Source: Orrella marina (GTDB lineage: Bacteria; Pseudomonadota; Gammaproteobacteria; Burkholderiales; Burkholderiaceae_B). From it: a DNA stretch of 64,000 bases. The stretch's first letter is position 1, and each line of letters begins with the position of its first letter. Position numbers and translations under genes: made by a program. A model generated the notes under the pieces. It was not told the origin of the DNA. It saw nothing but the letters and a program-made list of their open reading frames with translations, and ran no database searches. The DNA is taken from positions 3,100,001 through 3,164,000 of the forward strand of contig NZ_CP028901.1 in NCBI RefSeq assembly GCF_003058465.1, written 5' to 3'. Below, in pieces: positions 1-15,900 of this stretch.

Positions 1-4196
<4,196 letters not shown>

Positions 4197-4197
<1 letters not shown>

Positions 4198-7100
4198 TAT
4201 TTACGCTCCAAATCCATGTCCAGAGCCAAGGAACGAATTTCCTTGACAAGCACGTTGAACGACTCGGGCATCCCGGCATCAATCGTGTGATCACCCTTCA
4301 CGATGTTCTCGTAAAGCTTGGTACGACCACTAATATCGTCAGACTTGACCGTCAGCATTTCCTGCAGCGTATACGAAGCGCCGTATGCCTCCAGTGCCCA
4401 GACTTCCATCTCACCGAATCGCTGACCACCGAACTGGGCTTTACCACCGAGTGGCTGCTGAGTCACTAACGAATAAGGTCCTGTTGAGCGCGCGTGCATC
4501 TTGTCATCAACAAGGTGATGCAGCTTCAGGTAATGCATGTAGCCAACCGTCACGGGACGTTCAAACTGATCACCCGTCCTGCCGTCAATCAACCAAGCCT
4601 GAGCTCGGCTCTCGGTCAGACCAAGTTCACTTGCGATTTCGTCGGGATACGCAAGTTCCAGCATCATGCCAATTTCTGCCTCTGATGCACCATCGAAAAC
4701 TGGTGTCGCGAATGGCACCCCGTCCTGCAGGTTACGTGCCAATTCCATTACATCGCCATCGGAGAGGTCGTTAATCTGCGCTCCAGCACCGGTTTCGTTG
4801 TAGACACGATCCAGGAAACTTCTCACGTTGGCCACTTCGACTTTCTGCTGATCCTTCAGCATGGCATCAATTCGGCGTCCGATACCTTTTGCGGCCCAAC
4901 CCAGGTGAACCTCGAGAACCTGTCCTACGTTCATCCGCGATGGAACTCCAAGCGGGTTCAGAACGATGTCGACCGGTGTTCCATCCGCCATGTGAGGCAT
5001 ATCTTCCACTGGCGTAATGCGAGAAACAACACCTTTGTTACCGTGACGACCAGCCATCTTGTCACCAGGCTGCAAACGGCGCTTGACGGCAAGGTAGACC
5101 TTGATCATCTTGAGAACGCCTGGCGGCAATTCATCGCCCTGTGTAAGCTTTTTGCGCTTCTCTTCAAATGCAAGATCAAACTGATGGCGCTTTGCTTCGA
5201 GCGAATCTTTTGCCTGCTCAAGGACCTGGGCGTGCCCTTCGTCAGCGAGTCGAATATCAAACCACTGCCAACGGTCGAGTTCAGTCAGATACTCCTTCGT
5301 GATGACAGATCCTTTAGCCAGCTTGCGCGGACCACCATTCACTGTCTTGTCAACCAGGAGCTTCTCGACACGGTAAAAGGTATCGTTTTCAACAATCCGG
5401 AGCTGATCGTTCAAGTCCTGGCGGTAGCGACGAAGCTCATCATCAATAATTGACTGAGCCCGCTTGTCCCGCTGGATCCCTTCACGTGTGAAGACCTGGA
5501 CGTCGATAACGGTTCCGACCATTCCGGATGGAACGCGCAGGGAAGTATCTTTTACGTCCGAGGCTTTCTCACCGAAAATGGCACGCAACAATTTTTCTTC
5601 CGGCGTGAGCTGGGTCTCGCCTTTCGGAGTGACCTTACCCACCAGAACGTCGTCAGCGCGCACTTCTGCACCGATATGGACAATACCGGACTCATCAAGG
5701 CGGTTCAGCTGGATCTCTGCCAGATTGCTGATATCTCTTGTGATTTCCTCAGGTCCGAGTTTCGTATCACGAGCAACAACAGTCAGTTCCTCAATATGGA
5801 TCGAGGTATAACGGTCATCCGATACAACTTTCTCGGAAATGAGAATTGAATCCTCAAAGTTATAGCCATTCCAAGGCATAAACGCGATCAACATGTTCTG
5901 ACCAAGCGCAAGTTCGCCCAAATCAGTCGATGCGCCGTCCGCGAGTACGTCGCCCCGTGCAACCTTGTCACCACGTATGACAACAGGGCGCTGGTTGATG
6001 TTTGTATTCTGGTTGGAACGGGTGTATTTGGTCAGGTTGTAGATGTCGACGCCAACTTCACCAGCGACGTTTTCTTCGTCATTGACACGAATCACGATAC
6101 GCTCGGCATCAACGTGATCAACAACGCCGCCACGCAATGCCTGAACGGTGGTGCCAGAGTCAACTGCAACAGTGCGTTCGATTCCTGTACCAACGAGCGG
6201 CTTTTGCGGACGCAGGCAAGGCACAGCCTGACGTTGCATGTTTGCACCCATCAGCGCACGGTTTGCGTCGTCGTGCTCCAGGAACGGAATCAAGGAAGCG
6301 GCAACCGACACGATCTGCGAAGGAGCCACGTCCATGTAATCGACCTTGGCAGGCGCGGTCAACAGCGTCTCACCAGCTTGTCGGCAAGCAACCAAATCAT
6401 CAACGTACCCGCCGGTTTCGTCAATCTTGGCGTTCGCCTGGGCGATGATGAAAGTACCTTCTTCAATCGCAGACAGATACTCGATGCGATCTGTTACGCG
6501 TCCGTTCTCGACTTTGCGATAGGGCGTTTCCAGAAAACCGTATTCATTCAGGCGTGCATAGAGAGCCATCGAGTTAATCAGACCAATGTTTGGTCCTTCT
6601 GGAGTCTCGATCGGACAAACACGTCCATAGTGAGTCGGATGTACGTCGCGAACCTCAAATCCGGCACGTTCACGTGTCAGACCACCGGGTCCCAACGCAG
6701 AAACGCGTCGCTTGTGCGTGATCTCAGACAATGGGTTTGTCTGGTCCATGAACTGAGAAAGCTGGCTTGACCCGAAAAACTCCTTGATAGCCGCAGAGAT
6801 TGGCTTGGAGTTGATCAAATCGTGCGGCATCAGGTTCTCGGTTTCAGCCTGGCCCAGACGCTCTTTAACTGCGCGCTCGACTCGCACCAGACCCGCACGG
6901 AACTGATTCTCGGCAAGTTCACCTACGCAGCGAACACGTCTGTTACCAAGGTGATCGATATCATCGATCTGACCACGCCCGTTTCGCAATTCGACCAACA
7001 CCTTGATCGTGTCGAGGATGTCCTCGTCAGTCAAGGTCATCGGGTCAGCTTCGCCATCCGGGTGTCCTAGTCGACTATTAACCTTCATGCGTCCAACGCG

Positions 7101-8309
7101 TGACAGGTCGTAGGTCTCTTCGCTGTAGAACAAACGTTGGAACAACGCCTCGACAGCGTCCTCGGTAGGAGGTTCTCCAGGACGCATCATGCGGTAGATT
7201 GCAACACGGGCTGCCATCTGGTCCGCTGTCTCATCAGTCCGAAGGGTCTGCGAGATATAAGAGCCGCGATCAAGATCATTCACGAACAAAGTCTGAATGG
7301 TCTGGATACCTGCTGTCCGGATATTGGCAAGCAACGTTTCGGTAACTTCTTCGTTCGCTGTCGCAATCATCTCACCGGTATCGGGGTCGACCAGCTTGGT
7401 CGCAAGAATGCGGCCAATCAAATAATCTTCCGGGACCGATATGCGTTTAACACCAGCGTTTGAAATGTCACGCAGGTGCTTGGCGTTAATCCGCTTGTCT
7501 TTCTCGACGAGGACATTTCCGTCCTTGTCCTTGATATCGAACCTTGCGACTTCTCCCTTCCATCTCTCCGGGATAAAGTCGATCAACGCGCCATCTGACA
7601 TCATCTCGAATTGATCGAACTCAAAGAAATGAGCAAGGATTGCCTCAGGCGTCATTCCGATCGCCTTCAGCAGAATAGTCACCGGCATTTTTCTGCGGCG
7701 ATCGACGCGGAAGAAGAGGACATCCTTCGGATCGAACTCGAAGTCAAGCCAGGAGCCACGGTAAGGGATGACCCGTGCAGAAAAAAGCAATTTTCCTGAA
7801 CTGTGTGTCTTGCCCCTGTCATGCTCGAAAAACACGCCTGGCGAACGGTGCAACTGAGAAACAATAACGCGCTCAGTACCGTTAATCACAAAGGAACCAG
7901 TATTCGTCATCAACGGGATTTCACCCATATAGACTTCCTGTTCCTTGATCTCTTTAACGGTGGGTTTGCTTACCTCGCGATCCATAAGGACGAGGCGCAC
8001 TTTCGCACGCAGCGAAGACGCGAAAGTTAAGCCGCGCAGTTGACATTCTTTAACGTCAAACGCGGGATCTGCCAGCGAAAAGCTGACGAACTCCAACCTT
8101 GCCATATTGTTATGGCTTACGATTGGGAAAATGGATGTGAAAGCGGCTTGCAGCCCTTCTGCCTTACGCTTTGAAGGCGTAACATCGGCTTGAAGAAATG
8201 TCCTAAAAGATTCTAGTTGCGTAGCCAGAAGATAAGGGACGGCTTGCACGTCCTCCCGCTTGGCAAAGCTTTTACGGATGCGCTTTTTTTCGGTGAACGA
8301 GTAAGGCAT
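4197..8309 (-). CDS. rpoB: RNA polymerase beta subunit
   Basis: This is the second large subunit of RNA polymerase and the target of rifampicin. The open frame allows a start two codons earlier, but [15 protein letters not shown] is the usual N-terminus of proteobacterial RpoB, so I place the start at 8309, giving about 1370 residues. The rifampicin-resistance region is readable ([20 protein letters not shown], then [10 protein letters not shown]). The C-terminal part contains the conserved [24 protein letters not shown] stretch. It is expressed with rplJL upstream and rpoC downstream; the rplL-rpoB gap carries an attenuator-like hairpin. Confidence 0.98.
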
Positions 8310-8416
8310 GAGCACTCCGACTCGAGGTTACTGGAATCGCTGAATGCGATTCGGAGGGGGGTACGACTTCAGGAAACTTCGCTACCTTTGATAACCAGGT
8401 TTCCTGAAGGCGCAAA

Positions 8417-8446
8417 ACCCGGAGAGCACAAATGGCCTCCCCGGGT
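8417..8446 (-). promoter_or_regulatory. attenuator-like hairpin between rplL and rpoB
   Basis: On the minus strand a 10 bp stem (ACCCGGGGAG pairing with CTCTCCGGGT, one G-U pair) encloses a 10-base loop and is followed by TTTT. It sits just after the rplL stop. Partial termination between the ribosomal and polymerase genes is well known in this operon in other bacteria, so an attenuator role is a reasonable inference. The U tract is short, so termination would be incomplete. Confidence 0.55.
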
Positions 8447-8462
8447 CAGGCAGGGCCGTCGA

Positions 8463-8837
8463 TTACTTGACTTCGACCTTGGCGCCGGCTTCTTCCAGCT
8501 TCTTCTTGACAGTTTCAGCTTCAGCCTTGTCAACACCTTCTTTGACAGGCTTCGGAGCGCCGTCTACCAGGTCTTTGGCTTCTTTCAGGCCAAGACCGGT
8601 TAGCTCACGAACTGCCTTGATGACGCTAACTTTGTTAGCACCGGTTTCAGTCAGAACAACGTCGAACTCGGTTTGCTCTTCAGCAGCGGCGGCAGCGCCG
8701 CCAGCAGCAGGTGCAGCCACTGCAACAGCAGCAGCAGCAGCCGACACACCAAACTTCTCTTCCATTTCAGTGATCAGCTCGGACAATTCAAGCACGGTCA
8801 TACCGGCGATTGCGTCGAGGATTTCAGCTTTAGTCAT
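8463..8837 (-). CDS. rplL: 50S ribosomal protein L7/L12
   Basis: This is the flexible acidic stalk protein of the large subunit, which recruits translation GTPases. It is 124 residues, the usual length. An N-terminal dimerisation segment ([22 protein letters not shown]) is followed by an Ala/Gly-rich hinge near residues 35-55 and the globular C-terminal domain ([36 protein letters not shown]). It lies directly downstream of rplJ, with which it forms the L10(L12) stalk complex. Confidence 0.98.
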   Translation of the reverse strand: MTKAEILDAIAGMTVLELSELITEMEEKFGVSAAAAAVAVAAPAAGGAAAAAEEQTEFDVVLTETGANKVSVIKAVRELTGLGLKEAKDLVDGAPKPVKEGVDKAEAETVKKKLEEAGAKVEVK

Positions 8838-8920
8838 TTAAGAACTCCGATTAAATTTAATTACCAGGTGTTGGAAATCGATTGCCATCTCAAGGATGTG
8901 CCAAACGATGGGTCGTTAGA

Positions 8921-9445
8921 TTAGGCAGCTTGCTTCTGGTCTCTGACCGCAGCAAGGCCTCGAACGAACTTCGTAGGCACTTCGTTGAGAGTACGAACAA
9001 ATTGCGCGATAGGGGCCTGCATCGTTCCGAGAAGCTTGGACAGCAACTCATCGCGAGACGGCATGGTTGCAAGAGCTTTGATGCCGTTGGCATCCAGCAC
9101 GCTGTTTGGCAGCGAACCAGCTTTGATAACCAGCTTGTCGTTGGTCTTGCTGAACTCAGCAAGTACCTTTGCAGCAGCCACTGGATCCTTACCAACTGCG
9201 TAGATAAGGGGTCCGGTGAGCTGATCTGACAAACCCTCAAACGGGGTGTTTGCCAGTGCGCGGCGTGCCAGCGTATTCTTGAGAACACGGAGGTAAACGC
9301 CTGCCTCGCGCGCATTTTTGCGCAGTACGGTGACGGCAGCGACGTCCAGACCACGATACTCAGCGACGACGATCGATTGTGCGCTAGCAACTTCTGCAGC
9401 GATTTCCTCGATCACGACCGCTTTTTCAGTACGATTGAGACTCAC
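8921..9445 (-). CDS. rplJ: 50S ribosomal protein L10
   Basis: L10 anchors L7/L12 dimers to 23S rRNA. The 174-residue protein begins [20 protein letters not shown], matching the beta-proteobacterial form, and contains the conserved core ending [21 protein letters not shown]. It is separated by 256 bases from rplA upstream, the usual place of the autoregulatory L10 leader, and by 83 bases from rplL downstream. Confidence 0.97.
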   Translation of the reverse strand: MSLNRTEKAVVIEEIAAEVASAQSIVVAEYRGLDVAAVTVLRKNAREAGVYLRVLKNTLARRALANTPFEGLSDQLTGPLIYAVGKDPVAAAKVLAEFSKTNDKLVIKAGSLPNSVLDANGIKALATMPSRDELLSKLLGTMQAPIAQFVRTLNEVPTKFVRGLAAVRDQKQAA

Positions 9446-9701
9446 GGTTTGAACACTCCATCAATGAATGCAAAGAGAATCCTTTGCATCTTCCGAACGC
9501 GGCGAACCTGGTCGAGCTCTTTTACAGAAATCTTCCATGGACGCCGTCTACGCTGGATACGGATACTTCCTCTATTAAGTCGTTGAGCTTCAGGAAAGGC
9601 TTTTCCTAATAACTCGAAGACTCCAGCGGTCTTTGACAGCAGCACCGCGCAACGGCGTGCACGGTACAGCCCAAAGTCTTTAACAACAATGCTTGACTAG
9701 T
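9446..9701 (-). promoter_or_regulatory. probable L10 leader (rplJL autoregulatory region)
   Basis: A 256-base gap without a convincing gene separates rplA from rplJ. In many bacteria this position holds the structured L10 leader, bound by the L10(L12) complex to repress translation of rplJL, and often an internal promoter. I infer this from position and length; I did not fold the RNA. The open frame at 9442-9645 in this gap has no recognisable protein. Confidence 0.4.
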
Positions 9702-10400
9702 TTAGTCAGCATTCAGAGAAGCAATTTCCACACGTGCGCCAGCGCCCATGGTAGACGACACGGCCAACTTGCGGAGATAAACACCTTTTGCTGAAGCGGG
9801 GCGAGCCTTGTTCAAAGCATCTACCAATGCATTCAGGTTAATCTTTAGCTGTTCTGTGTCGAACGATGCCCGTCCAATCGTCGCATGGATGATGCCCGCT
9901 TTGTCTGTGCGGTATTGAACCTGACCAGCTTTGGCATTCTTCACAGCTTGCACAACATCTGGAGTCACGGTACCAACCTTCGGGTTCGGCATCAGACCAC
10001 GTGGACCAAGAATCTGTCCGAGTGCGCCTACAACACGCATTGCGTCTGGAGAAGCAATCACCACGTCAAAATTCAGGTTTCCACCTTTAATTTGCTCAGC
10101 AAGGTCCTCCATGCCAACGATGTCAGCACCAGCTTCTTTTGCTTGCTCTGCCTTCTCACCTTGCGTAAAAACGGCCACACGGACATCTTTACCTGTGCCG
10201 GCGGGCATCACAACCGCACCGCGAACCAACTGGTCAGATTTCTTTGGATCAATACCAAGTTGAACTGCAACGTCAATTGATTCGTTGAACTTTGCATTCG
10301 CGCACTCTTTAATCAGATTGATCGCTTCGCTTACCGCGTAAACCTTGCTGCGATCAATCTTTTGTGCGATAGCGGCCATGCGCTTAGAAACTTTAGCCAT
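9702..10400 (-). CDS. rplA: 50S ribosomal protein L1
   Basis: L1 forms the mobile L1 stalk at the E site and represses its own operon. I chose the start giving [20 protein letters not shown] (232 residues), because upstream in-frame codons run into rplK and are not part of the family. The signature [15 protein letters not shown] is present in the central domain. It begins one base after the rplK stop, so translation is likely coupled. Confidence 0.97.
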   Translation of the reverse strand: MAKVSKRMAAIAQKIDRSKVYAVSEAINLIKECANAKFNESIDVAVQLGIDPKKSDQLVRGAVVMPAGTGKDVRVAVFTQGEKAEQAKEAGADIVGMEDLAEQIKGGNLNFDVVIASPDAMRVVGALGQILGPRGLMPNPKVGTVTPDVVQAVKNAKAGQVQYRTDKAGIIHATIGRASFDTEQLKINLNALVDALNKARPASAKGVYLRKLAVSSTMGAGARVEIASLNAD

Positions 10401-10401
10401 C

Positions 10402-10833
10402 TTAGACTCCCTCAACCGTGATGCCCATGCTACGAGCGCTACCTGCAATGGTACGCACAGCTGCGTCCAGGTCGCTAGCAGTCAAGTCTGGCGTTTTGGT
10501 CTTGGCTATTTCTTCAGCCTGTTCGCGGGTTAGCTTGCCGACCTTGTCGCTGTGCGGGCGTGCCGAACCTTTCTGAATTCCTGCTGCCTTCTTGATCAGG
10601 ATCGCAGCAGGTGGAGTCTTCATCACAAAGGTGAAGCTCTTGTCTGCAAAGGCAGTAATAACCACTGGAATCGGCAGACCGGGCTCCATGCCCTGAGTCT
10701 TGGCGTTAAACGCCTTGCAGAATTCCATGATGTTCAAGCCACGCTGACCGAGTGCGGGACCAATTGGGGGGGACGGATTGGCCTTACCAGCTGGTACTTG
10801 CAGCTTGATATAGCCGACGATTTTCTTCGCCAT
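10402..10833 (-). CDS. rplK: 50S ribosomal protein L11
   Basis: L11 binds the GTPase-associated centre of 23S rRNA and is needed for RelA activation. It is 143 residues, the normal size. The N-terminal domain ([20 protein letters not shown], then GPALGQRG) and the C-terminal RNA-binding domain are both present. It sits between nusG and rplA in the standard order. Confidence 0.98.
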   Translation of the reverse strand: MAKKIVGYIKLQVPAGKANPSPPIGPALGQRGLNIMEFCKAFNAKTQGMEPGLPIPVVITAFADKSFTFVMKTPPAAILIKKAAGIQKGSARPHSDKVGKLTREQAEEIAKTKTPDLTASDLDAAVRTIAGSARSMGITVEGV

Positions 10834-10894
10834 TTGTTAACTCCTGATGGGTGCTAACGTCAGCACATTCGCGCTGACTCCCCGGTGAAAAAAC

Positions 10895-11428
10895 TCAGGT
10901 TTTCTCGACCTGATTGAAATCGAGCTCCACTGGTGTGGAACGTCCGAAAATAGCTACTGAAACGCGGACTTTGCTTTTCTCGTAGTTAACTTCTTCCACG
11001 TTTCCATTGAAGTCGGCGAACGGGCCCTCTTTGACTCGAACCATTTCACCTACTTCAAACAGAATCTTGGGTCTTGGCTTTTCAACACCCTCTTCAATCT
11101 GAGAAAGAATTTTTTCAACTTCCTTCTCTGAAATAGGTGTCGGTTTATTTGCAGAGCTTCCAAGGAACCCTGTGACTCTCGGTGTACTCTTCACCAAGTG
11201 CCAGGTTTCGTCTGTCAGCTCCATCTCAACCAAAACATACCCAGGAAAGATTCTTCTTTCGCTGATTGACCGTTGGCCCCCTTTCATCTCGATCACTTCT
11301 TCCGATGGAACGAGTATCCGGCCAAATGATGTTTGTAACGCAGCCCGGTCAATTCTTTCTACGAGTGCTTTATGAACACTCTTTTCCATGCCTGAATAGA
11401 CATGGACTACATACCATTTTTTACTCAT
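10895..11428 (-). CDS. nusG: transcription termination/antitermination factor NusG
   Basis: NusG bridges RNA polymerase to Rho or to ribosomal S10. The 177-residue protein has the N-terminal NGN domain ([18 protein letters not shown], including [11 protein letters not shown]) and a C-terminal KOW domain ([20 protein letters not shown]). It follows secE closely on the same strand, the conserved secE-nusG pair. Confidence 0.97.
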   Translation of the reverse strand: MSKKWYVVHVYSGMEKSVHKALVERIDRAALQTSFGRILVPSEEVIEMKGGQRSISERRIFPGYVLVEMELTDETWHLVKSTPRVTGFLGSSANKPTPISEKEVEKILSQIEEGVEKPRPKILFEVGEMVRVKEGPFADFNGNVEEVNYEKSKVRVSVAIFGRSTPVELDFNQVEKT

Positions 11429-11440
11429 CTGTTGCCCCTG

Positions 11441-11824
11441 TTATCGCCAGCCAAGCAACACACTATAGAGAAGCCACTCCAGACTTTTATCCAGAATCCA
11501 GAGGAAGATGCCCATTACCGCAACAAACGCAAAAACGATTCCTGTCATTTGAAACGTTTCTTTGCGGGTAGGCCAAACAACCTTGCGAACTTCGTAGTAG
11601 GAGTCCTGGGCGAATCCAATAAATCTTTTACCCGGCTCACTGATTGCAACTATTCCTGCTGCGGCGAGCAAGCTGACAATAAATATCGCTGCTCTGACAG
11701 GAGCGGCAAGTTGAGTCTCAAGTACGGAAAAAGCCACGATACCTGCAATAACAACAAGAACCGCCAGGATCAATTTGACCTTGTCGGCTGCGCTTGTGAC
11801 AGTTTGTACGCTTGTGTTGGACAT
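11441..11824 (-). CDS. secE: preprotein translocase subunit SecE
   Basis: SecE is an essential membrane subunit of the SecYEG channel. I place the start at MSNTSVQTVTSAADKVKLIL (about 127 residues); an in-frame start nine codons upstream is possible. Two hydrophobic helices near residues 20-60 are followed by the family's conserved cytosolic stretch (FAQDSYYEVRKVVWPTRKET) and a third membrane helix. The three-helix form is usual in proteobacteria. Confidence 0.93.
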   Translation of the reverse strand: MSNTSVQTVTSAADKVKLILAVLVVIAGIVAFSVLETQLAAPVRAAIFIVSLLAAAGIVAISEPGKRFIGFAQDSYYEVRKVVWPTRKETFQMTGIVFAFVAVMGIFLWILDKSLEWLLYSVLLGWR

Positions 11825-11880
11825 CAACAGTGACTCATTGTGCGTGGGCACGATGTTGGCTATATCGAGCCATATTTAGG

Positions 11881-11956
11881 TGGCAGGGGCAGAGGGTCTC
11901 GAACCCCCAACCTTCGGTTTTGGAGACCGACGCTCTGCCAATTGAGCTATGCCCCT
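11881..11956 (-). tRNA. trpT: tRNA-Trp (anticodon CCA)
   Basis: A 76-base cloverleaf is readable on the minus strand, beginning AGGGGCATAGCTCAATTGGC and ending with an encoded CCA. The acceptor arms AGGGGCA and TGCCCCT pair, the T loop carries GTTCGAGAC, and the anticodon loop CTCCAAA gives CCA. Its place between tuf and secE is conserved in beta-proteobacteria. Confidence 0.97.
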
Positions 11957-11969
11957 TTACCTTGATATA

Positions 11970-12002
11970 GCTGGGTTGAAGATTACTTATCTTTAACCCA
12001 GC
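11970..12002 (-). other. long hairpin between tuf and tRNA-Trp
   Basis: A 13-position stem (GCTGGGTTAAAGA against TCTTCAACCCAGC, one mismatch) with a 7-base loop lies between the tuf stop and the tRNA. No U run follows, so it is more likely an RNA-processing or stabilising structure of the tuf-tRNA transcript than a terminator. This role is inferred. Confidence 0.45.
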
Positions 12003-12015
12003 CTTGAACAACTAA

Positions 12016-13206
<1,191 letters not shown>

Positions 13207-13286
13207 GACAAACTCCTGAACCTGAATGGAAGCTGGTAGGTTTAAAAACTACTAGACTTAACTGCTGCCGTACTCGGAAATATTTT

Positions 13287-13361
<75 letters not shown>

Positions 13362-13459
13362 AAAACGACAGATTTTACATCTGACGCGTATTTAAACTGT
13401 TACTGATCGGTTCTTATTTCAGTAAAGCCATGAAATCAGGATCAGGATGTCAAAATCGC

Positions 13460-13533
13460 TGGAGCGGGTGAAGGGAATCGAACCCTCGTCGTAAGCTTGG
13501 AAGGCTTCTGCTCTACCATTGAGCTACACCCGC
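13460..13533 (-). tRNA. tRNA-Gly (anticodon TCC)
   Basis: A 74-base cloverleaf starts GCGGGTGTAGCTCAATGGTA and ends TCCA. The acceptor arms GCGGGTG and CACCCGC pair and the anticodon loop CTTCCAA gives TCC. It sits between tRNA-Tyr and tRNA-Thr in the upstream tRNA block of tuf. Confidence 0.96.
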
Positions 13534-13583
13534 ACGAGTTGTTTTCCTTAATCTTCGGCTTCCAATTAAAAACCGGTTTCTCT

Positions 13584-13670
13584 TGGTGGAGAGGGTTGGA
13601 TTCGAACCAACGTAGGCGCAAGGCCAACAGATTTACAGTCTGCCCCCTTTAACCACTCGGGCACCCCTCC
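13584..13670 (-). tRNA. tRNA-Tyr (anticodon GTA)
   Basis: An 87-base class II tRNA with a long variable arm starts GGAGGGGTGCCCGAGTGGTT and ends ACCA. The anticodon loop contains CTGTAAA, giving GTA. It is the first element of the tRNA-Tyr, Gly, Thr, tuf transcript. Confidence 0.96.
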
Positions 13671-14164
13671 ATATGAGAACCGAAGATTATGCTCGTATAT
13701 TTTCTTGTTGTCAAGTCGATCAATAAATTTTTGGTAATTCAAGGAACGACTTGTCTATATCGAGTGCATCTGGGCGATAGTTTAACCGATGTTTTGATTT
13801 TATGTTTTTCAGGTTGAATGTCTTTTCTATCTAATTGATTTTAAAGAATATTAATCAATACAACTCAAGTGGTAGGTATGTTTCAGACGATGGATTTTAG
13901 TTCTTTAGCTGTGTACGGGAGGCGATGGTGTGGATGCTCCTAGGTGCCTGGTCACTTTTCATGTCTTGCTGTTAATGAGATGTGTCCGAGGAGAAGAACC
14001 TGGAGCCCGTGAATCAGGGGCGGTGCTGCAGAGGTTTCAGAAACACTGCAGAACATGGGGCGTACAAACTCACTGCATCGCGGAGTGGCTAATTCAAAGT
14101 CTTCACGAGTCCACCAGGTGCTTGGTGCTTGCCTGTTGTCGTTACAAGGGAAAATATATTCTGT
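13671..14164 (-). other. intergenic region upstream of the tRNA-tuf operon
   Basis: This 494-base gap holds no gene I can support. The first 220 bases are AT-rich and must contain the promoter of the minus-strand tRNA-tuf transcript, although I cannot pick a confident -35/-10 pair. The rest is ordinary sequence between the parB 3' end and that promoter. A 209-codon plus-strand frame here (13930-14559) runs into parB and shows no family resemblance. Confidence 0.4.
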
Positions 14165-15079
14165 TCAGTTTTCCTCAAGAACACTATCCAGCCCCATCCT
14201 TTGCAAAATACCTTGTAGCTGCTCCCAGTCATGGTAAGGAAGCTCTACTTTTCCTTTCTGTCCCTTTGCTGACAAAATACGGACTGATGTGCCCAGACGA
14301 TCAGATAATGCCTCTTCTAGTCTCAGAAGATCGCGGCTTTTTTCCTTTTTTGAATTTACCTTTGTATTGTCAGGCTCATTCAATCCGTTCTGAACCAGTT
14401 TCTCTGTTTCACGTACGGAGAGTCGCTTCGCTACAACGAGATTTGCAATCTGTATCTGCTCAGCAGCAGACAGCGAAAGCAGTGCCCTGGCATGGCCCAT
14501 ATCAATGTCACCGGCTAGTAACATTTTCTGGACAGGCATCACCAGGTTTAGCAGCCTAAGAATGTTGCTTGTAGCAGATCTAGATCTCCCTATCGCTTTT
14601 GATGCCTGCTCATGAGTCAGGCCAAACTCGTCCAGTAACCGCCTTACTCCTTGCGCCTCTTCAATTGGATTCAGATCTTCGCGCTGGATGTTTTCGATGA
14701 GCGCCATGATAGCGGCGCTTTCATCCGATATATCCCTGATGATCACCGGTACGGTTTCCAGACCAGCCAGTTTTGCGGCCCTCATCCGTCGCTCACCGGC
14801 GACAATCTCAAACTTCAAGTCATTCTTTCCATCGACCTTTCGGACGATGATAGGCTGCATCACACCTTGTTCTTTGATTGACTCCGACAGTTCTTGAATC
14901 GACTCAGTGTCCATGAACGAACGCGGCTGGTACTTTCCCGGTTGAAGGCTCTGAATCGGCATTTCCTGAAGGCTGTTCAGTACAGGATTTCCCTTTCCCA
15001 AGCTTGAGATAACATCACTATCAACGCCTAACAGTGCGTCGAGCCCTCTTCCCAAACCCTTTTGCTTTCTTGTGGCCAT
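14165..15079 (-). CDS. parB: chromosome partitioning protein ParB
   Basis: ParB is the CTP-dependent clamp that loads at parS and organises the origin region. The N-terminal motif KGLGRGLDALLG, which stimulates ParA, starts the protein. The nuclease-like domain carries GERRMRAAKLAGL, the CTP-site signature, and ENIQREDLNPIEEAQG follows. A helix-turn-helix (LTHEQASKAIGRSRSATSN) binds parS. I prefer the ATG at 15079 (MATRKQKGLG); a GTG overlapping the parA stop (TAGTG) at 15100 would add seven residues. Cognate parS sites lie within 4.7 kb. Confidence 0.95.
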   Translation of the reverse strand: MATRKQKGLGRGLDALLGVDSDVISSLGKGNPVLNSLQEMPIQSLQPGKYQPRSFMDTESIQELSESIKEQGVMQPIIVRKVDGKNDLKFEIVAGERRMRAAKLAGLETVPVIIRDISDESAAIMALIENIQREDLNPIEEAQGVRRLLDEFGLTHEQASKAIGRSRSATSNILRLLNLVMPVQKMLLAGDIDMGHARALLSLSAAEQIQIANLVVAKRLSVRETEKLVQNGLNEPDNTKVNSKKEKSRDLLRLEEALSDRLGTSVRILSAKGQKGKVELPYHDWEQLQGILQRMGLDSVLEEN

Positions 15080-15099
15080 TGTCTTGTTCTCTGTGTTCA

Positions 15100-15900
15100 C
15101 TAGGCTTTGCTGGATTTAACTCGCTTAATAAGTTCTGAGCCGAATGCCATGTACGCCTTCGCTCCACGTGACGATGGATCATATACAACACCTGGCATGC
15201 CATAACTCGGAGCTTCAGCAAGTCTGACGTTTCGTGGAATGACAGTATCAAACACCTTTTCACCAAAATGATTGTGCAGTTGGGAAGACACTTGTTGCTG
15301 AAGCGTTACCCTTCCGTCAAACATCACTCTAAGTAATCCAATCAGGCTCAAGTTCGGATTAATGTTTCGATATACACGCTTAATGGTGTTCACCAGATCA
15401 GAGAGGCCTTCCAGCGCAAAGTACTCGCACTGCATTGGGATAATCACCCCATCTGCCGCGGCGAGCCCATTCAGCGTCAACAACGAAAGCGTTGGCGGGC
15501 AGTCAATCAGAACGAAATCATAACTTTTCTCGCTTGCCTCAACTGCTTTTCTTAACTGCTTGTCGCGCTCAGTCATGCTGACCAGATCGATCTCCGCACC
15601 AGACAACTCTCGATTGGCAGCGATGACATCGTAGTTTCCTGTCTCGGAATACTGTGTTGCCTGATCCAGCGTCGCCTGGCCAATTAGCACGTTATAAACA
15701 CTTCTTTCAACTGCTGCCTTATCGATCCCGCTTCCCATCGTTGCATTGCCTTGAGGATCCAGGTCGACAAGAAGTACCTTCTTTTTATGTTTGGCTAGTG
15801 CAGCGGCCAAGTTGATAGCTGTCGTCGTCTTACCGACCCCACCCTTCTGATTTGCGATACAAAAGACTTGCATATCTTTGCTCTTCACTGTCTGATCCAT
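15100..15900 (-). CDS. parA: chromosome partitioning ATPase ParA
   Basis: ParA is the Walker-type ATPase that moves ParB-parS complexes. The deviant Walker A motif KGGVGKTTTAINLA lies near residue 20, followed by LLVDLDPQGN and DFVLIDCPPTLSLLT. It is 266 residues, typical of the small chromosomal ParA (Soj) group. The chosen ATG has an AGAGGAA ribosome site and overlaps the end of rsmG by 16 bases; an ATG nine codons downstream is an alternative. It forms an operon with rsmG and parB. Confidence 0.95.
   Translation of the reverse strand: MDQTVKSKDMQVFCIANQKGGVGKTTTAINLAAALAKHKKKVLLVDLDPQGNATMGSGIDKAAVERSVYNVLIGQATLDQATQYSETGNYDVIAANRELSGAEIDLVSMTERDKQLRKAVEASEKSYDFVLIDCPPTLSLLTLNGLAAADGVIIPMQCEYFALEGLSDLVNTIKRVYRNINPNLSLIGLLRVMFDGRVTLQQQVSSQLHNHFGEKVFDTVIPRNVRLAEAPSYGMPGVVYDPSSRGAKAYMAFGSELIKRVKSSKA

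Noticed and set aside
14405..14420. parS-like half site TGTTTCACGTACGGAG
   Set aside because: Only the first ten bases match and the palindrome is lost, so ParB nucleation is unlikely.
13930..14559. 209-codon plus-strand reading frame
   Set aside because: It runs antisense into parB, has no family resemblance and has the composition of an antisense frame.
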